Shown: one piece after another, positions 54,868 to 63,237 of the stretch
Numbering within the stretch: the stretch's first letter is position 1
How the letters are laid out: each line of letters starts with the position of its first letter
From: Cupriavidus gilardii
GTDB taxonomy: Bacteria > Pseudomonadota > Gammaproteobacteria > Burkholderiales > Burkholderiaceae
Direction: 5' to 3'
Assembly (NCBI RefSeq): GCF_013314895.1
Contig: NZ_JABTYE010000015.1
Span: 62,001-126,000, forward strand
Length of the DNA stretch: 64,000 nucleotides
Made by a program: the position numbers and the translations under genes
Notes under the pieces: generated by a model
What the model saw: the letters and a program-made list of their open reading frames with translations, nothing else
Told to the model about the DNA's origin: nothing
The model's database searches: none

Positions 54868-55746
54868 ATGCCCCAAGCCGTTTGGACCACGCTGATCTCC
54901 TGCGCCGACCTGCATGCGCTGCGCCAGGATCCGGGCCGGCACAGCGTGCTGATCGATTGCTCCTTCGACCTGACCGATCCCGCGGCAGGCCGCGCGGCCT
55001 ACCACCAGAGCCATCTGCCCGGCGCCTTCTATCTGCATCTGGACAACGAGTTGTCGGGCGAGAAGACCGGCCGCAACGGCCGCCATCCGCTGCCCGATCC
55101 GGACGCGCTGACCGCGCGCCTGCGCGCTCTGGGCGTCAACGACGACAGCCAGGTGACGGTCTACGACGCGCAGGGCGGCATGTATGCGGCCCGTGCCTGG
55201 TGGTTGCTGCGCTGGATCGGCCACGAGGCCGTTGCCGTGCTCGACGGCGGCAAGCAGGCCTGGGTCGCCGCCGGCCTGCCGCTGGAAAGCGGCACCACGC
55301 CCGAACCCGAAGCCCATGCCGGCGGCAACCTGACCCGGCGCCCCTCGCTGGTCGGCACCGTCGACGCCGATACGCTGATGGCCAATCTGCAGTCGCCGAG
55401 CCTGCTGGTCGTCGATGCCCGCGCGCCGGATCGCTTCCGCGGCGAGAACGAAACGCTGGACCCCGTCGGCGGCCATATTCCGGGAGCGGTCAATCGCTGC
55501 TTCCGGGACAACCTGCTGCCAGACGGCCGCTTCAAGCCGGCCGAGGCGCTGCGTGGAGAATTCGGTGGCGTGCTGGGTGCGACCCCGGCCGAACGCTCGG
55601 TGATGCAGTGCGGCTCCGGTGTCACGGCCTGCCACAATCTGCTCGCACTGGAAGTCGCCGGACTGTCCGGCGCGGCGCTCTACCCCGGCTCGTGGAGCGA
55701 GTGGTGCGCGGATCCGGCGCGGCCGGTCGCGACTGGGGAGCGCTAG
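54868..55746 (+). CDS. sseA: 3-mercaptopyruvate/thiosulfate sulfurtransferase
   Basis: A 292-residue tandem-rhodanese protein. The inactive N-terminal rhodanese domain has LIDCSFDLTDPAAGRAAY and the active C-terminal domain has VVDARAPDRFRGENETLDPVGGHIPGA. The active loop is CGSGVTAC with Cys248; the SGVT loop is typical of mercaptopyruvate sulfurtransferase, while thiosulfate types have RKGVT. It makes persulfide from 3-mercaptopyruvate in the cytoplasm. Convergent with the ZIP gene. Confidence 0.93.
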   Translation: MPQAVWTTLISCADLHALRQDPGRHSVLIDCSFDLTDPAAGRAAYHQSHLPGAFYLHLDNELSGEKTGRNGRHPLPDPDALTARLRALGVNDDSQVTVYDAQGGMYAARAWWLLRWIGHEAVAVLDGGKQAWVAAGLPLESGTTPEPEAHAGGNLTRRPSLVGTVDADTLMANLQSPSLLVVDARAPDRFRGENETLDPVGGHIPGAVNRCFRDNLLPDGRFKPAEALRGEFGGVLGATPAERSVMQCGSGVTACHNLLALEVAGLSGAALYPGSWSEWCADPARPVATGER

Positions 55747-55794
55747 GCCTGCGCCAGTCGAGCCGGCCGCCCGTGCAGCGGCGGCTGGCGGCGC

Positions 55795-56637
55795 TCAGTG
55801 GTCGGCATGCGCATGTGCATGGCCGGCCCCGCCATGACCGGCCTCGCCGTGCCCATGGTGATCGTGGGTGCCGTCGGTCACCCACACGATCGCCGCAATG
55901 CCCGCGGCCACCAGCACCACCTGAACGATCGATTCGCGCCAGCGCGGCTTGCGCTGCATCTGCGGCATCAGATCGCTGACGGCGATATAGAGGAAGCTGC
56001 TGGCGGCGATCACCAGCACATACGGCACCCAGCTGCTCATCTCGTCGAGCAGGAAATAGCCCACCAGACCGCCGGCCACCGCGGCCAGGCTCGACAGCAG
56101 ATTGAAGGCGAACGCGCGCGCCTTCGAGAACCCGGCATTGAGCAGCACGATGAAGTCGCCGACTTCCTGCGGGATTTCATGCGCGGCGATCGCCAGCGCC
56201 GTCACGATGCCGATCTTGGGATCGGCCAGGAAGGCCGCGGCGATCACGATGCCATCGGCAAAGTTGTGAAAGGTATCGCCGACCAGGATGGTCAGGCCGC
56301 TGCGGCCGGCCTCCTCCCGATCATGGCCGTGATGGTGGTGATGCCCGTCGCCCTCGTGATGGTGCGAGTGGCGCAGCAGCGAGATCTTTTCCAGCAAGAA
56401 GAAACCTAGCAGGCCGGCCAGCAGCGTGCCGAACAGCGCGCGCGGATCGGCGCCCGACGCGAACGCCTCCGGCAGCGAATGCAGCAAGGCGGTGGCCAGC
56501 AGCACGCCGACCGAAAAACTGACCATGCGCTCCACCACACGCGAAGCCGCGGTCAGTGACAGCAAGGCGGCACCAAGAATGCTGCCCACGCCGGAAATCG
56601 TGGTGGCCAGCAGGATCAGGACGAGCGTGGAAAAGAT
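55795..56637 (-). CDS. ZIP-family metal transporter
   Basis: About 280 residues if counted from the putative ATC start; the first ordinary start is GTG at 56589 (264 residues), which removes part of helix I. Eight helices are visible, with a cytoplasmic His-rich loop (HSHHHEGDGHHHHHGHD) and the metal site in helices IV-V: DTFHNFADGIVIAAAF and AIAAHEIPQEVGDFIVLL. The C-terminus is also His-rich ([19 protein letters not shown]). It likely imports Zn2+ or other divalent ions. See the finding about the missing start codon. Confidence 0.8.
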   Translation of the reverse strand: MFSTLVLILLATTISGVGSILGAALLSLTAASRVVERMVSFSVGVLLATALLHSLPEAFASGADPRALFGTLLAGLLGFFLLEKISLLRHSHHHEGDGHHHHHGHDREEAGRSGLTILVGDTFHNFADGIVIAAAFLADPKIGIVTALAIAAHEIPQEVGDFIVLLNAGFSKARAFAFNLLSSLAAVAGGLVGYFLLDEMSSWVPYVLVIAASSFLYIAVSDLMPQMQRKPRWRESIVQVVLVAAGIAAIVWVTDGTHDHHGHGEAGHGGAGHAHAHADH

Positions 56638-56708
56638 GATGGGCTCCCGGAGGGTTCGCCTCTCACCGGTCGTCGACTACGGCGCCGGCCGTGCCGGCCC
56701 CGATAAAC

Positions 56709-56721
56709 GCAACACTGTTGC
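56709..56721 (-). promoter_or_regulatory. Operator-like palindrome downstream of the ZIP promoter
   Basis: GCAACA-C/G-TGTTGC, a perfect 13-base inverted repeat lying about 12 to 24 bases after the predicted transcription start of the ZIP gene. It is placed where a metal-responsive repressor could block initiation. Confidence 0.5.
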
Positions 56722-56739
56722 AAGAGGCGCAAAGCCCGC

Positions 56740-56769
56740 ATTGTACGGAGGTCGGGGGAGGTTTTGCAA
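56740..56769 (-). promoter_or_regulatory. Sigma-70 promoter of the ZIP transporter gene
   Basis: On the minus strand TTGCAA (56769-56764), an 18-base spacer and TACAAT (56745-56740). It lies just past the stop of the HEPN gene, giving ZIP its own transcription unit. Confidence 0.65.
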
Positions 56770-56799
56770 TGGGCTTGAAGCAGCCCGTTATCGGACTGG

Positions 56800-57252
56800 C
56801 TACCCCGTCGGGCACGGGACGCCTGTCAAGCGGTGAGCCTCGCTCAAATACTTTTCGAGTATCGCGAGCAGGCTGGTTGCCTGGCTCGCTGAAATTGGTG
56901 GAAAGGGAGACGTATAGCTGGTGCCATTGCGCCGCATATGGGCGTTCACGACAAAAGCGAATTCGGCGTTCGTCATTCCCAGGCCCGCGCATACCCGCTG
57001 AATCGCCGTATTGCGTCCGGCGTCGCGAATCCGCACCTCATGGAACTCCAGCACCGCCCGTACCACCTGGAAGAAACCTTCGTACGCAATCGAAAAAACC
57101 GGCATTGATGCCTCCCCAGCGTCCAACTTTCGGCCAGCAGCCAAATAAGCTCGCGCGTTGCGCAAATAGGCCTCCAGCGCGCCAGGGGTTCGAGGTTGTT
57201 CGGTAAAGCAGTTGAGACGAATCAGATTGTCATATTCCTGTGGCCGGGACAT
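56800..57252 (-). CDS. HEPN-like protein, partner of the wHTH-nucleotidyltransferase
   Basis: A 150-residue mostly helical protein I do not recognise by name. It has a possible RX4-6H motif (RAVLEFH, in a helix with RIRDAGRNTAIQR) and a C-terminal HMRRNGTSYTSP, resembling the Arg-Asn..Tyr motif of HEPN domains. HEPN proteins are often RNases or nucleotidyltransferase partners. Its start overlaps the end of the upstream nucleotidyltransferase gene by 23 bases in another frame, typical of toxin-antitoxin pairs. Base composition is visibly less GC-rich than the surroundings. HEPN assignment is an inference. Confidence 0.6.
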   Translation of the reverse strand: MSRPQEYDNLIRLNCFTEQPRTPGALEAYLRNARAYLAAGRKLDAGEASMPVFSIAYEGFFQVVRAVLEFHEVRIRDAGRNTAIQRVCAGLGMTNAEFAFVVNAHMRRNGTSYTSPFPPISASQATSLLAILEKYLSEAHRLTGVPCPTG

Positions 57253-57811
57253 CGGGTAGCACCCTCACGATCGATCCGGCGGCAATTCGTGCAACGACGG
57301 GGTCGTTGCTCACGAGATCCGCCCATTCGGCAGGAGAGTACGCATTCAGATGTACAGCGCGACCAAGTTCCGCCTCGACTTTCAGCATTGCGTCCATTAG
57401 CGCCATCATCGGGGCCGTTCCTATCACCATCACGTCGATATCGCTGCGATGGCCGTCTTCTTCGCGTGCGACTGAGCCAAAAAGAAACGCTTCGCTGATT
57501 TCAGCCGCAAACGGACGCAATGCACTCCGAATCGGCTCCACCAGGCCAAACGACTTGGTGCAAATACTCAGCAATTCCGGGTACAGCGCGAAATCCGTAT
57601 TCGCACGGATCACCCGCTGTTTGCCGCGTCGTGGCTCTTCCGACAGCACTCCAGCGTCGAGGAGCCGCTCGATATGACGTTGACCGTTGCCACGCCCGCC
57701 GCCGGCATGGTCAATGAGCTCACTCAGGGTGAACGTCCGCATCGGCTCGCCGTAGACACGAGCCAGTACACGCTGGACCCCGGGCGAGAACATGAAGTCG
57801 GCCAGTCCCAT
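57230..57811 (-). CDS. Winged-HTH/MNT nucleotidyltransferase fusion, probable antitoxin
   Basis: A 193-residue protein with two domains. Residues ~1-75 look like a winged helix (FTLSELIDHAGGGRGNGQRHIERLLDAGVLSEE). Residues ~90-190 are a minimal nucleotidyltransferase with GS-x10-DxD (Gly112, Ser113, Asp124, Asp126 in FGSVAREEDGHRSDIDVMVIG). In type VII toxin-antitoxin systems such an enzyme AMPylates and silences a HEPN toxin. The fused DNA-binding domain plus the palindrome in its promoter suggests direct autoregulation. Lower GC than neighbours points to horizontal transfer. Confidence 0.8.
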   Translation of the reverse strand: MGLADFMFSPGVQRVLARVYGEPMRTFTLSELIDHAGGGRGNGQRHIERLLDAGVLSEEPRRGKQRVIRANTDFALYPELLSICTKSFGLVEPIRSALRPFAAEISEAFLFGSVAREEDGHRSDIDVMVIGTAPMMALMDAMLKVEAELGRAVHLNAYSPAEWADLVSNDPVVARIAAGSIVRVLPDVPATGI

Positions 57812-57827
57812 CTATATCCCCAATTTA

Positions 57828-57841
57828 GGTACGATCGTACC
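57828..57841 (-). promoter_or_regulatory. Perfect palindromic operator of the nucleotidyltransferase/HEPN operon
   Basis: GGTACGATCGTACC, a 14-base perfect palindrome immediately downstream of the TATAAT box and upstream of the ATG, at the expected transcription start. It is well placed for repression by the winged-HTH domain of the first gene. Confidence 0.7.
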
Positions 57842-57842
57842 C

Positions 57843-57872
57843 ATTATAGGGATGATCCCGACAAGCTGTCCG
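57843..57872 (-). promoter_or_regulatory. Promoter of the nucleotidyltransferase/HEPN operon
   Basis: On the minus strand a perfect TATAAT (57848-57843) with CGGACA about 18 bases upstream. The start codon of the first gene is about 30 bases downstream, with GGGGATATAG as a weak ribosome site. Confidence 0.65.
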
Positions 57873-57901
57873 TTCACTTCCCGAGGGACGGCGCGATGCC
57901 G

Positions 57902-58777
57902 CTACGCCACCCCATGCTCCTTGAACCACGCCAGGCACTTCTGCCACCCGTCCTTCGCATCGGCTTCGCGGTAGCTCGGACGATAGTCGGCATGGAAGGC
58001 GTGGCCGGACTCGGGGTAGATGATGAACTTCGATGCCTTGGCCGCCGGGTTATTGGCCGCGGCGAGCGCCGCCTTCATCTTGTCGACGGCCTCCAGCGGA
58101 ATGCCGGTGTCCTTGCCGCCGTACAGGCCCAGCACCGGGGCCTTCAGTTGGGCCGCGATATCGATCGGATGGCGCGGCTGCAACTGGGTCGTGTCGCCGC
58201 TCAGCCGGCCATACCAGGCCACGCCGGCCTTCAGTTGCCTGCTGTGCGCCGCGTAGAGCCAGACGATGCGGCCGCCCCAGCAGAAGCCGGTGATGCCGAC
58301 CTTGCCGAGGTTGCCGCCGTTGGCGCCGGCCCATGCGACGGCCGCATCGAGGTCGCCCAGCACTTCGTTGTCCGGCGTCCTGGCGATGATCTCGCGCTGC
58401 AGTTCCTGGATCGTCCCGAAGCTGGTCGGATCGCCCTGGCGGGCGAACAGCTCGGGCGCGATCGCCAGGTAGCCCTGCTTGGCGAAGCGCCGGCAGGTAT
58501 CGGCGATGTATTCGTGCACGCCGAAGATCTCGCTGATCACCAGCACCACCGGCAGGTCGCGCTTGCCCTGCGGCATTGCGCGGTAGATCGGCATCTTGAA
58601 GTCGCCGGACGGGATCGTGACTTCGCCGGCCGTCAGCCCGTCGAAATCGGTCTTGATCGCTTGCGCGGTGACCGGCAGTGCCGCGGCGGCGAAGGCCGAG
58701 CCGAGGGCGGTCTTGACGAAGCTGCGCCGGTCGAACGTCTGGCCGGGTACGAGGCTTTCCACTTCGGGCTTGAGCAT
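57902..58777 (-). CDS. Dienelactone hydrolase family protein, Tat-exported
   Basis: A 291-residue alpha/beta hydrolase. The N-terminus has FDRRSFVKTALGSAFAAAALPVTAQA, a twin-arginine signal (Arg17-Arg18), so the enzyme acts in the periplasm. The nucleophile is Cys166 in GITGFCWGGR, the acid is likely in LGLYGGKDTGIP, and the His in ESGHAFHADYRPSY. CAGGAGAG precedes the ATG. The classical substrate is dienelactone of chloro-aromatic breakdown, but exported members have broader or unknown roles. Confidence 0.9.
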   Translation of the reverse strand: MLKPEVESLVPGQTFDRRSFVKTALGSAFAAAALPVTAQAIKTDFDGLTAGEVTIPSGDFKMPIYRAMPQGKRDLPVVLVISEIFGVHEYIADTCRRFAKQGYLAIAPELFARQGDPTSFGTIQELQREIIARTPDNEVLGDLDAAVAWAGANGGNLGKVGITGFCWGGRIVWLYAAHSRQLKAGVAWYGRLSGDTTQLQPRHPIDIAAQLKAPVLGLYGGKDTGIPLEAVDKMKAALAAANNPAAKASKFIIYPESGHAFHADYRPSYREADAKDGWQKCLAWFKEHGVA

Positions 58778-58940
58778 GCGGTCTCTCCTGATGTTGGCGG
58801 ACGGGCGGGACGCTGCGCCAGCGGACGAGCCGGGGCATCAGGAAGGCGATTCTAAGCAAACATGGTGTTCAGCGCACGCTGCAGGGCGGCAGCGCGGCAA
58901 ACGACGGGCGTCGCCTGTCTCGCCGAGGGCCGTCCGCCGC

Positions 58941-60269
58941 TCAATGCAGCTTCACGCGCGGATGGGTCTTGCTGCGCAGCCAGTGGGCGACCGTATCGAG
59001 CGCCATGCGCACCGCGCCGTGCAGCGCCATCACGTGCATGCGGTACAGCGAGGTGTACATCAGCCGGGCCATCAGCCCCTCGATGAACATCGAGCCGCCG
59101 ATCAGGCCGCCCATCAGATTGCCGACCGCCGTGAAACGGCCAAGCGATACCAGCGAGCCCAGATCCTTGAACTGGAATTCCGGCAGCGGCCGGCCTTCCA
59201 GCCGTGCCCGCAGCGCGTCGTACAGGAAGCTGGCCTGCTGGTGCGCGGCCTGCGCGCGCGGCGGCACCGTGGTCTGCTTGGCCGGCCACGGGCAGCTGGC
59301 GCAATCGCCGAATGCAAAGATGTCCGGGTCCTCTTCGCTCTGCAGCGTCTGCTTGACCACGATCTGTCCCTGCCGGCTCAGCGGCAGGCCCAGTGTTTTC
59401 AGTACCGGCGGTGCGGTGATCCCGGCCGCCCAGACTGTCAGCTCGGCCGGAATCCGCTTGCCGCTGGCGGTGAGGACCGCGTCGGGCCCGATCTCGGTGA
59501 CACGCTCGCCGACCAGCATGCGCACGTCGAGCTTGCGCAGCAGCTCGGCGGTTTCCTTCGACACACGCTCGGACAGCGCCGGCAGGATGCGCGGACCGCC
59601 TTCGATCAGCGTGATGTGGATGTCGCGGCGCGGGTCCAGCCGGTGCAGCCCGTAGGCATTGAGCACCTGCGCGGTATTGCGCAGTTCGGCCGACAGCTCG
59701 ACGCCGGTCGCGCCGGCGCCGACGATCACGACATCGACGTCGGGGCGGCCATCGCCATCGCTGTCGCCCCGCGCGAGCCCGTTCTGCGCCCGCACGCATG
59801 CCGAAATCAGCCGGCGGCGGAAGCGCTCGGCCTGCTCGACGGTATCGAGCGCGATCGCGTGCTCCGCCGCGCCGGGCGTGCCGAAGAAATGCGTGACCGA
59901 GCCGATCGCCAGCACCAGCGTGTCATAGGGAATGTCGCGCGCGGGCAGCAGTTCGATGCCGTCCTGATCGACGCAGGCAGCGACCGAGATGGTCTTGCGC
60001 GTGCGATCCAGGCCCGTCAGCTCGCCCTGCTGGAACTCGAAATGGTGCCAGAGCGCCTGCGCCGCATATTCGAGCTGGTGCGTGTTCTGATCCATGCTGC
60101 CGGCGGCGACTTCGTGCAGCAGCGGCTTCCAGATATGCGTGGGCGAGCGGTCCACCAGCGTGACATGCGCGGCGCCGCGCTTGCCCAGCTTGTCACCCAG
60201 ACGCGTTACCAGTTCCAGCCCACCTGCTCCACCGCCGACTACGACAATCCGATGCGCGCTTGTTTGCAT
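58941..60269 (-). CDS. ndh: Type II NADH:quinone oxidoreductase (NDH-2)
   Basis: A 442-residue membrane-associated flavoenzyme. FAD fold IVVVGGGAGGLELVTRLGDKLG, NAD fold VVIVGAGATGVELSAELR, the AIGSVTHFFGTPG segment, FAFGDCASCPWP in the second FAD contact, and AQAAHQQASFL near the quinone side. The C-terminal ~60 residues have amphipathic/hydrophobic helices (GGSMFIEGLMARLMYTSLYRMHVMAL) that anchor it to the membrane. It passes electrons from NADH to ubiquinone without proton pumping. Lies downstream of polA on the same strand. Confidence 0.92.
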   Translation of the reverse strand: MQTSAHRIVVVGGGAGGLELVTRLGDKLGKRGAAHVTLVDRSPTHIWKPLLHEVAAGSMDQNTHQLEYAAQALWHHFEFQQGELTGLDRTRKTISVAACVDQDGIELLPARDIPYDTLVLAIGSVTHFFGTPGAAEHAIALDTVEQAERFRRRLISACVRAQNGLARGDSDGDGRPDVDVVIVGAGATGVELSAELRNTAQVLNAYGLHRLDPRRDIHITLIEGGPRILPALSERVSKETAELLRKLDVRMLVGERVTEIGPDAVLTASGKRIPAELTVWAAGITAPPVLKTLGLPLSRQGQIVVKQTLQSEEDPDIFAFGDCASCPWPAKQTTVPPRAQAAHQQASFLYDALRARLEGRPLPEFQFKDLGSLVSLGRFTAVGNLMGGLIGGSMFIEGLMARLMYTSLYRMHVMALHGAVRMALDTVAHWLRSKTHPRVKLH

Positions 60270-60417
60270 GTTCTACCCGTTCTGGATGGTCGGACCGCCG
60301 GCATGCCGGCGGGTACTGCCGCTTGCTTGTGTCTGCTTCCGTTCTTGCGTCAGTTTGCTGCAATGCAGCAAGGTTGGCAAGGCGCCGGACCGAACGCGAT
60401 CACGGCGCGCACGGCGC

Positions 60418-63237
60418 TCAGTGCGCTTCTTCCCAGTTCGCGCCAACGCCGGTCTCGGCGACCAGCGGCACCCGCAGCTCGGCCACGCCGCACATCAGTT
60501 CAGGCAGGCGCGTGCGCACCAGTTCCAGTTCGCCGGTCGGCACCTCCAGCACCAGTTCGTCGTGCACCTGCATGATCTGGCGCGTGCCGAGCGACTCGCG
60601 CTCGATCCAGTCCTGTACCGCGATCATCGACAGCTTGATCAGATCGGCCGCGGTGCCCTGCATCGGCGCGTTGATCGCCGCGCGCTCGGCGGCCTGGCGG
60701 CGCGGACCGTTGCCGCCGTTGATGTCCGGCAGCCAAAGCCGGCGGCCGAACACGGTCTCGACATAGCCCTGTTCGCGCGCGGTCTGGCGCGTTTCTTCCA
60801 TGTAGCGCGCCACGCCGGGATAGCGCATGAAATAGCGGTCGATATAGTGCTTGGCCGCTTCGCGCTCGATGCCCAGGTTGCTGGCCAGGCCGAACGCGCT
60901 CATGCCGTAGATCAGGCCGAAGTTGATGACCTTGGCATAGCGGCGCTGCTCGCTGCTGACCGCATCGGTCGCCACGCCGAAGATCTCGGCCGCGGTCGCG
61001 CGGTGAATATCGTCGCCGCGCGCAAAGGCGCCGAGCAGATTCTCGTCGCCGGAGATATGGGCCATGATGCGCAGCTCGATCTGCGAATAGTCGGCCGAGA
61101 CGATCGCATGGCCGGGCGACGCGATGAAGGCCTCGCGAATGCGCCGGCCCTCCTCGGTGCGCACCGGAATGTTCTGCAGGTTCGGCTCGGTGGACGCCAG
61201 CCGGCCGGTCACCGCGGTGGCCTGGCCGTAGCTGGTATGCACGCGGCCGGTGGCCGGATTGACCATGCGCGGCAGCTTGTCGGTGTACGTCGATTTGAGC
61301 TTGGACAGCGCGCGATAGTCGAGCAGCAGGCGTGGCAGCGGATAGTCCTCGGCCAGCTTCTGCAGCACCTCTTCATCGGTCGACGGCGCGCCGCTGCTGG
61401 TCTTCTTGATGACCGGCAGCTGCATCCGTCCGAACAGGATCTCGCCGATCTGCTTGGGCGAGCCGAGATTGAACGGCTGACCGGCCGCCTCGTAGGCGCG
61501 CTGCTCCAGCTCCATCATCCGCTGACCCAGCTCCGCGCTCTGCGCGGCGAGGCGCTGCGCGTCGATCAGCACGCCGTTGCGTTCGATCTTCTGCAGCACC
61601 ACCGACACCGGTATCTCGATGCGCTCGTAGACGTAGCGCAGGCCCTCGGCCGCCTCCAGCTGCGGATACATCTTGCGATGCAGGCGCAGGGTCACGTCGG
61701 CGTCCTCGGCCGCGTATTCGGTTGCGCGCGCCAGGTCGATCTGATCGAAGCACAGCTGGTTGACGCCCTTGCCGCAGACCTCTTCGTAGGTCAGCGTCTT
61801 CAGGTTGAGCAGCCGTTCGGCCAGGCTGTCCATGCCGTGATTGCGGTGCGAGGCCAGCACGTAGCTCTCGAGCATGGTGTCATGGCGGATCCCGCGCAGC
61901 GCGATGCCGTGGTTGGCGAACACATGCACGTCGTACTTCAGATGCTGGCCGACCTTGTGGTGCGCCGGATCTTCGAGCCACGCGCGCAGCCGCGCCAGCA
62001 CGAAGTCGCGCGACAGCTGGCCGCGGCCTTCCATGCCGGCCACATCGGGGCCCTGATGCGCGACCGGGATATAGCAGGCAATGCCCGGCTCGACCGACAG
62101 CGAGATGCCCACCAGTTGCGCCTGCATCGGATCGATCGACGTGGTCTCGGTATCGATGCAGGTCAGCTCGGCGCGTTCGATGCGGCGCGCCCATTCCTCG
62201 AGCGCGGACTCGGTGACCACGGTCTCGTAGCGGATCTCCGCCGGGGGCGTTTCGGTCGGCGTCTCGTCGCTCGCTTCCGCGGCAGGGCCGTCGAACAGGC
62301 TGCCCTGGCCGGCACCGTTGCGCGAGGCCGCGGCGGCAGCCTGCGCACGCGCGTCGGGCAGCTTTTCGCCGGTCAGCTCGCGCAGCCAGGTCTTGAAGCC
62401 ATAGCGCGAGAAGAATGCGACCAGCTTTTCCTTGTCCTCGCCGACGTCGCGCAGCGAATGGAAGTCGGGAATCGGGTCGGACAGATCGCAGTCGATCTTC
62501 ACCGTCACGAGTTCGCGCGCACGCGGCAGCCATTCGAGCGTGTTGCGCAGGTTCTCGCCGACCACGCCCTTGATCTTGTCTGCATTGGCGATGATGCCGT
62601 CGAGCGAACCGTATTCGGTCAGCCATTTGACCGCAGTCTTGGGGCCGACCTTGGGCACGCCCGGCACGTTGTCGACCGCATCGCCGATCAGCGACAGATA
62701 GTCGACGATCCGCTCGGGCGGCACGCCGAACTTGGCGATCACGCCCGGCGGATCGAGGACTTCGCCGCTCATCGTATTGACCAGCGTGACGCTGTCGTTC
62801 ACCAGCTGGGCCAGATCCTTGTCGCCGGTCGATACCACGGTGCGGATGCCTTCGGCGGTGGCCTGGCAGGCGAGCGAGCCGATCACGTCGTCGGCCTCGA
62901 CGCCATCGACCACGACGATCGGCCAGCCCAGCGCGCGCACCGCTTCGTGGATCGGCTCGATCTGCCGCGCGAGATCGTCGGGCATCGGCGGCCGATGTTC
63001 CTTGTATGCGGGGTACAGCGCATCGCGGAAGGTCTTGCCCTTGGCGTCGAACACGCAGGCGCTATACTCTGCCGGGTAATCGTTGCGCAGCTTGCGCAGC
63101 ATGTTGATCATGCCGTAGATGGCCCCCGTGGGCAGGCCTTCGCCGTTGCGCAGATCCGGCAGCGCGTGATACGCGCGGTACAGATAGCTCGACCCATCGA
63201 CGAGCAGCAGTGTTTTAGGACTATCCGACATTCCCAT
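60418..63237 (-). CDS. polA: DNA polymerase I
   Basis: About 939 residues, near the 928 of E. coli PolA. The 5'-nuclease domain (residues 1-~300: LLLVDGSSYLYRAYHALPDL, VDGVEADDVIGSLA) is followed by the 3'-5' exonuclease (CIDTETTSIDPMQAQLVG, HNHGMDSLAERLL) and the polymerase: RLASTEPNLQNIPVRTEEGR, SADYSQIELRIMAHISGDENL, KVINFGLIYGMSAFGLA and LVLEVPTGE. It removes RNA primers and fills gaps. ATGs at 63237 and 63231 are both possible; the LOG-family gene starts on the other strand at the same place. Confidence 0.97.
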   Translation of the reverse strand: MGMSDSPKTLLLVDGSSYLYRAYHALPDLRNGEGLPTGAIYGMINMLRKLRNDYPAEYSACVFDAKGKTFRDALYPAYKEHRPPMPDDLARQIEPIHEAVRALGWPIVVVDGVEADDVIGSLACQATAEGIRTVVSTGDKDLAQLVNDSVTLVNTMSGEVLDPPGVIAKFGVPPERIVDYLSLIGDAVDNVPGVPKVGPKTAVKWLTEYGSLDGIIANADKIKGVVGENLRNTLEWLPRARELVTVKIDCDLSDPIPDFHSLRDVGEDKEKLVAFFSRYGFKTWLRELTGEKLPDARAQAAAAASRNGAGQGSLFDGPAAEASDETPTETPPAEIRYETVVTESALEEWARRIERAELTCIDTETTSIDPMQAQLVGISLSVEPGIACYIPVAHQGPDVAGMEGRGQLSRDFVLARLRAWLEDPAHHKVGQHLKYDVHVFANHGIALRGIRHDTMLESYVLASHRNHGMDSLAERLLNLKTLTYEEVCGKGVNQLCFDQIDLARATEYAAEDADVTLRLHRKMYPQLEAAEGLRYVYERIEIPVSVVLQKIERNGVLIDAQRLAAQSAELGQRMMELEQRAYEAAGQPFNLGSPKQIGEILFGRMQLPVIKKTSSGAPSTDEEVLQKLAEDYPLPRLLLDYRALSKLKSTYTDKLPRMVNPATGRVHTSYGQATAVTGRLASTEPNLQNIPVRTEEGRRIREAFIASPGHAIVSADYSQIELRIMAHISGDENLLGAFARGDDIHRATAAEIFGVATDAVSSEQRRYAKVINFGLIYGMSAFGLASNLGIEREAAKHYIDRYFMRYPGVARYMEETRQTAREQGYVETVFGRRLWLPDINGGNGPRRQAAERAAINAPMQGTAADLIKLSMIAVQDWIERESLGTRQIMQVHDELVLEVPTGELELVRTRLPELMCGVAELRVPLVAETGVGANWEEAH

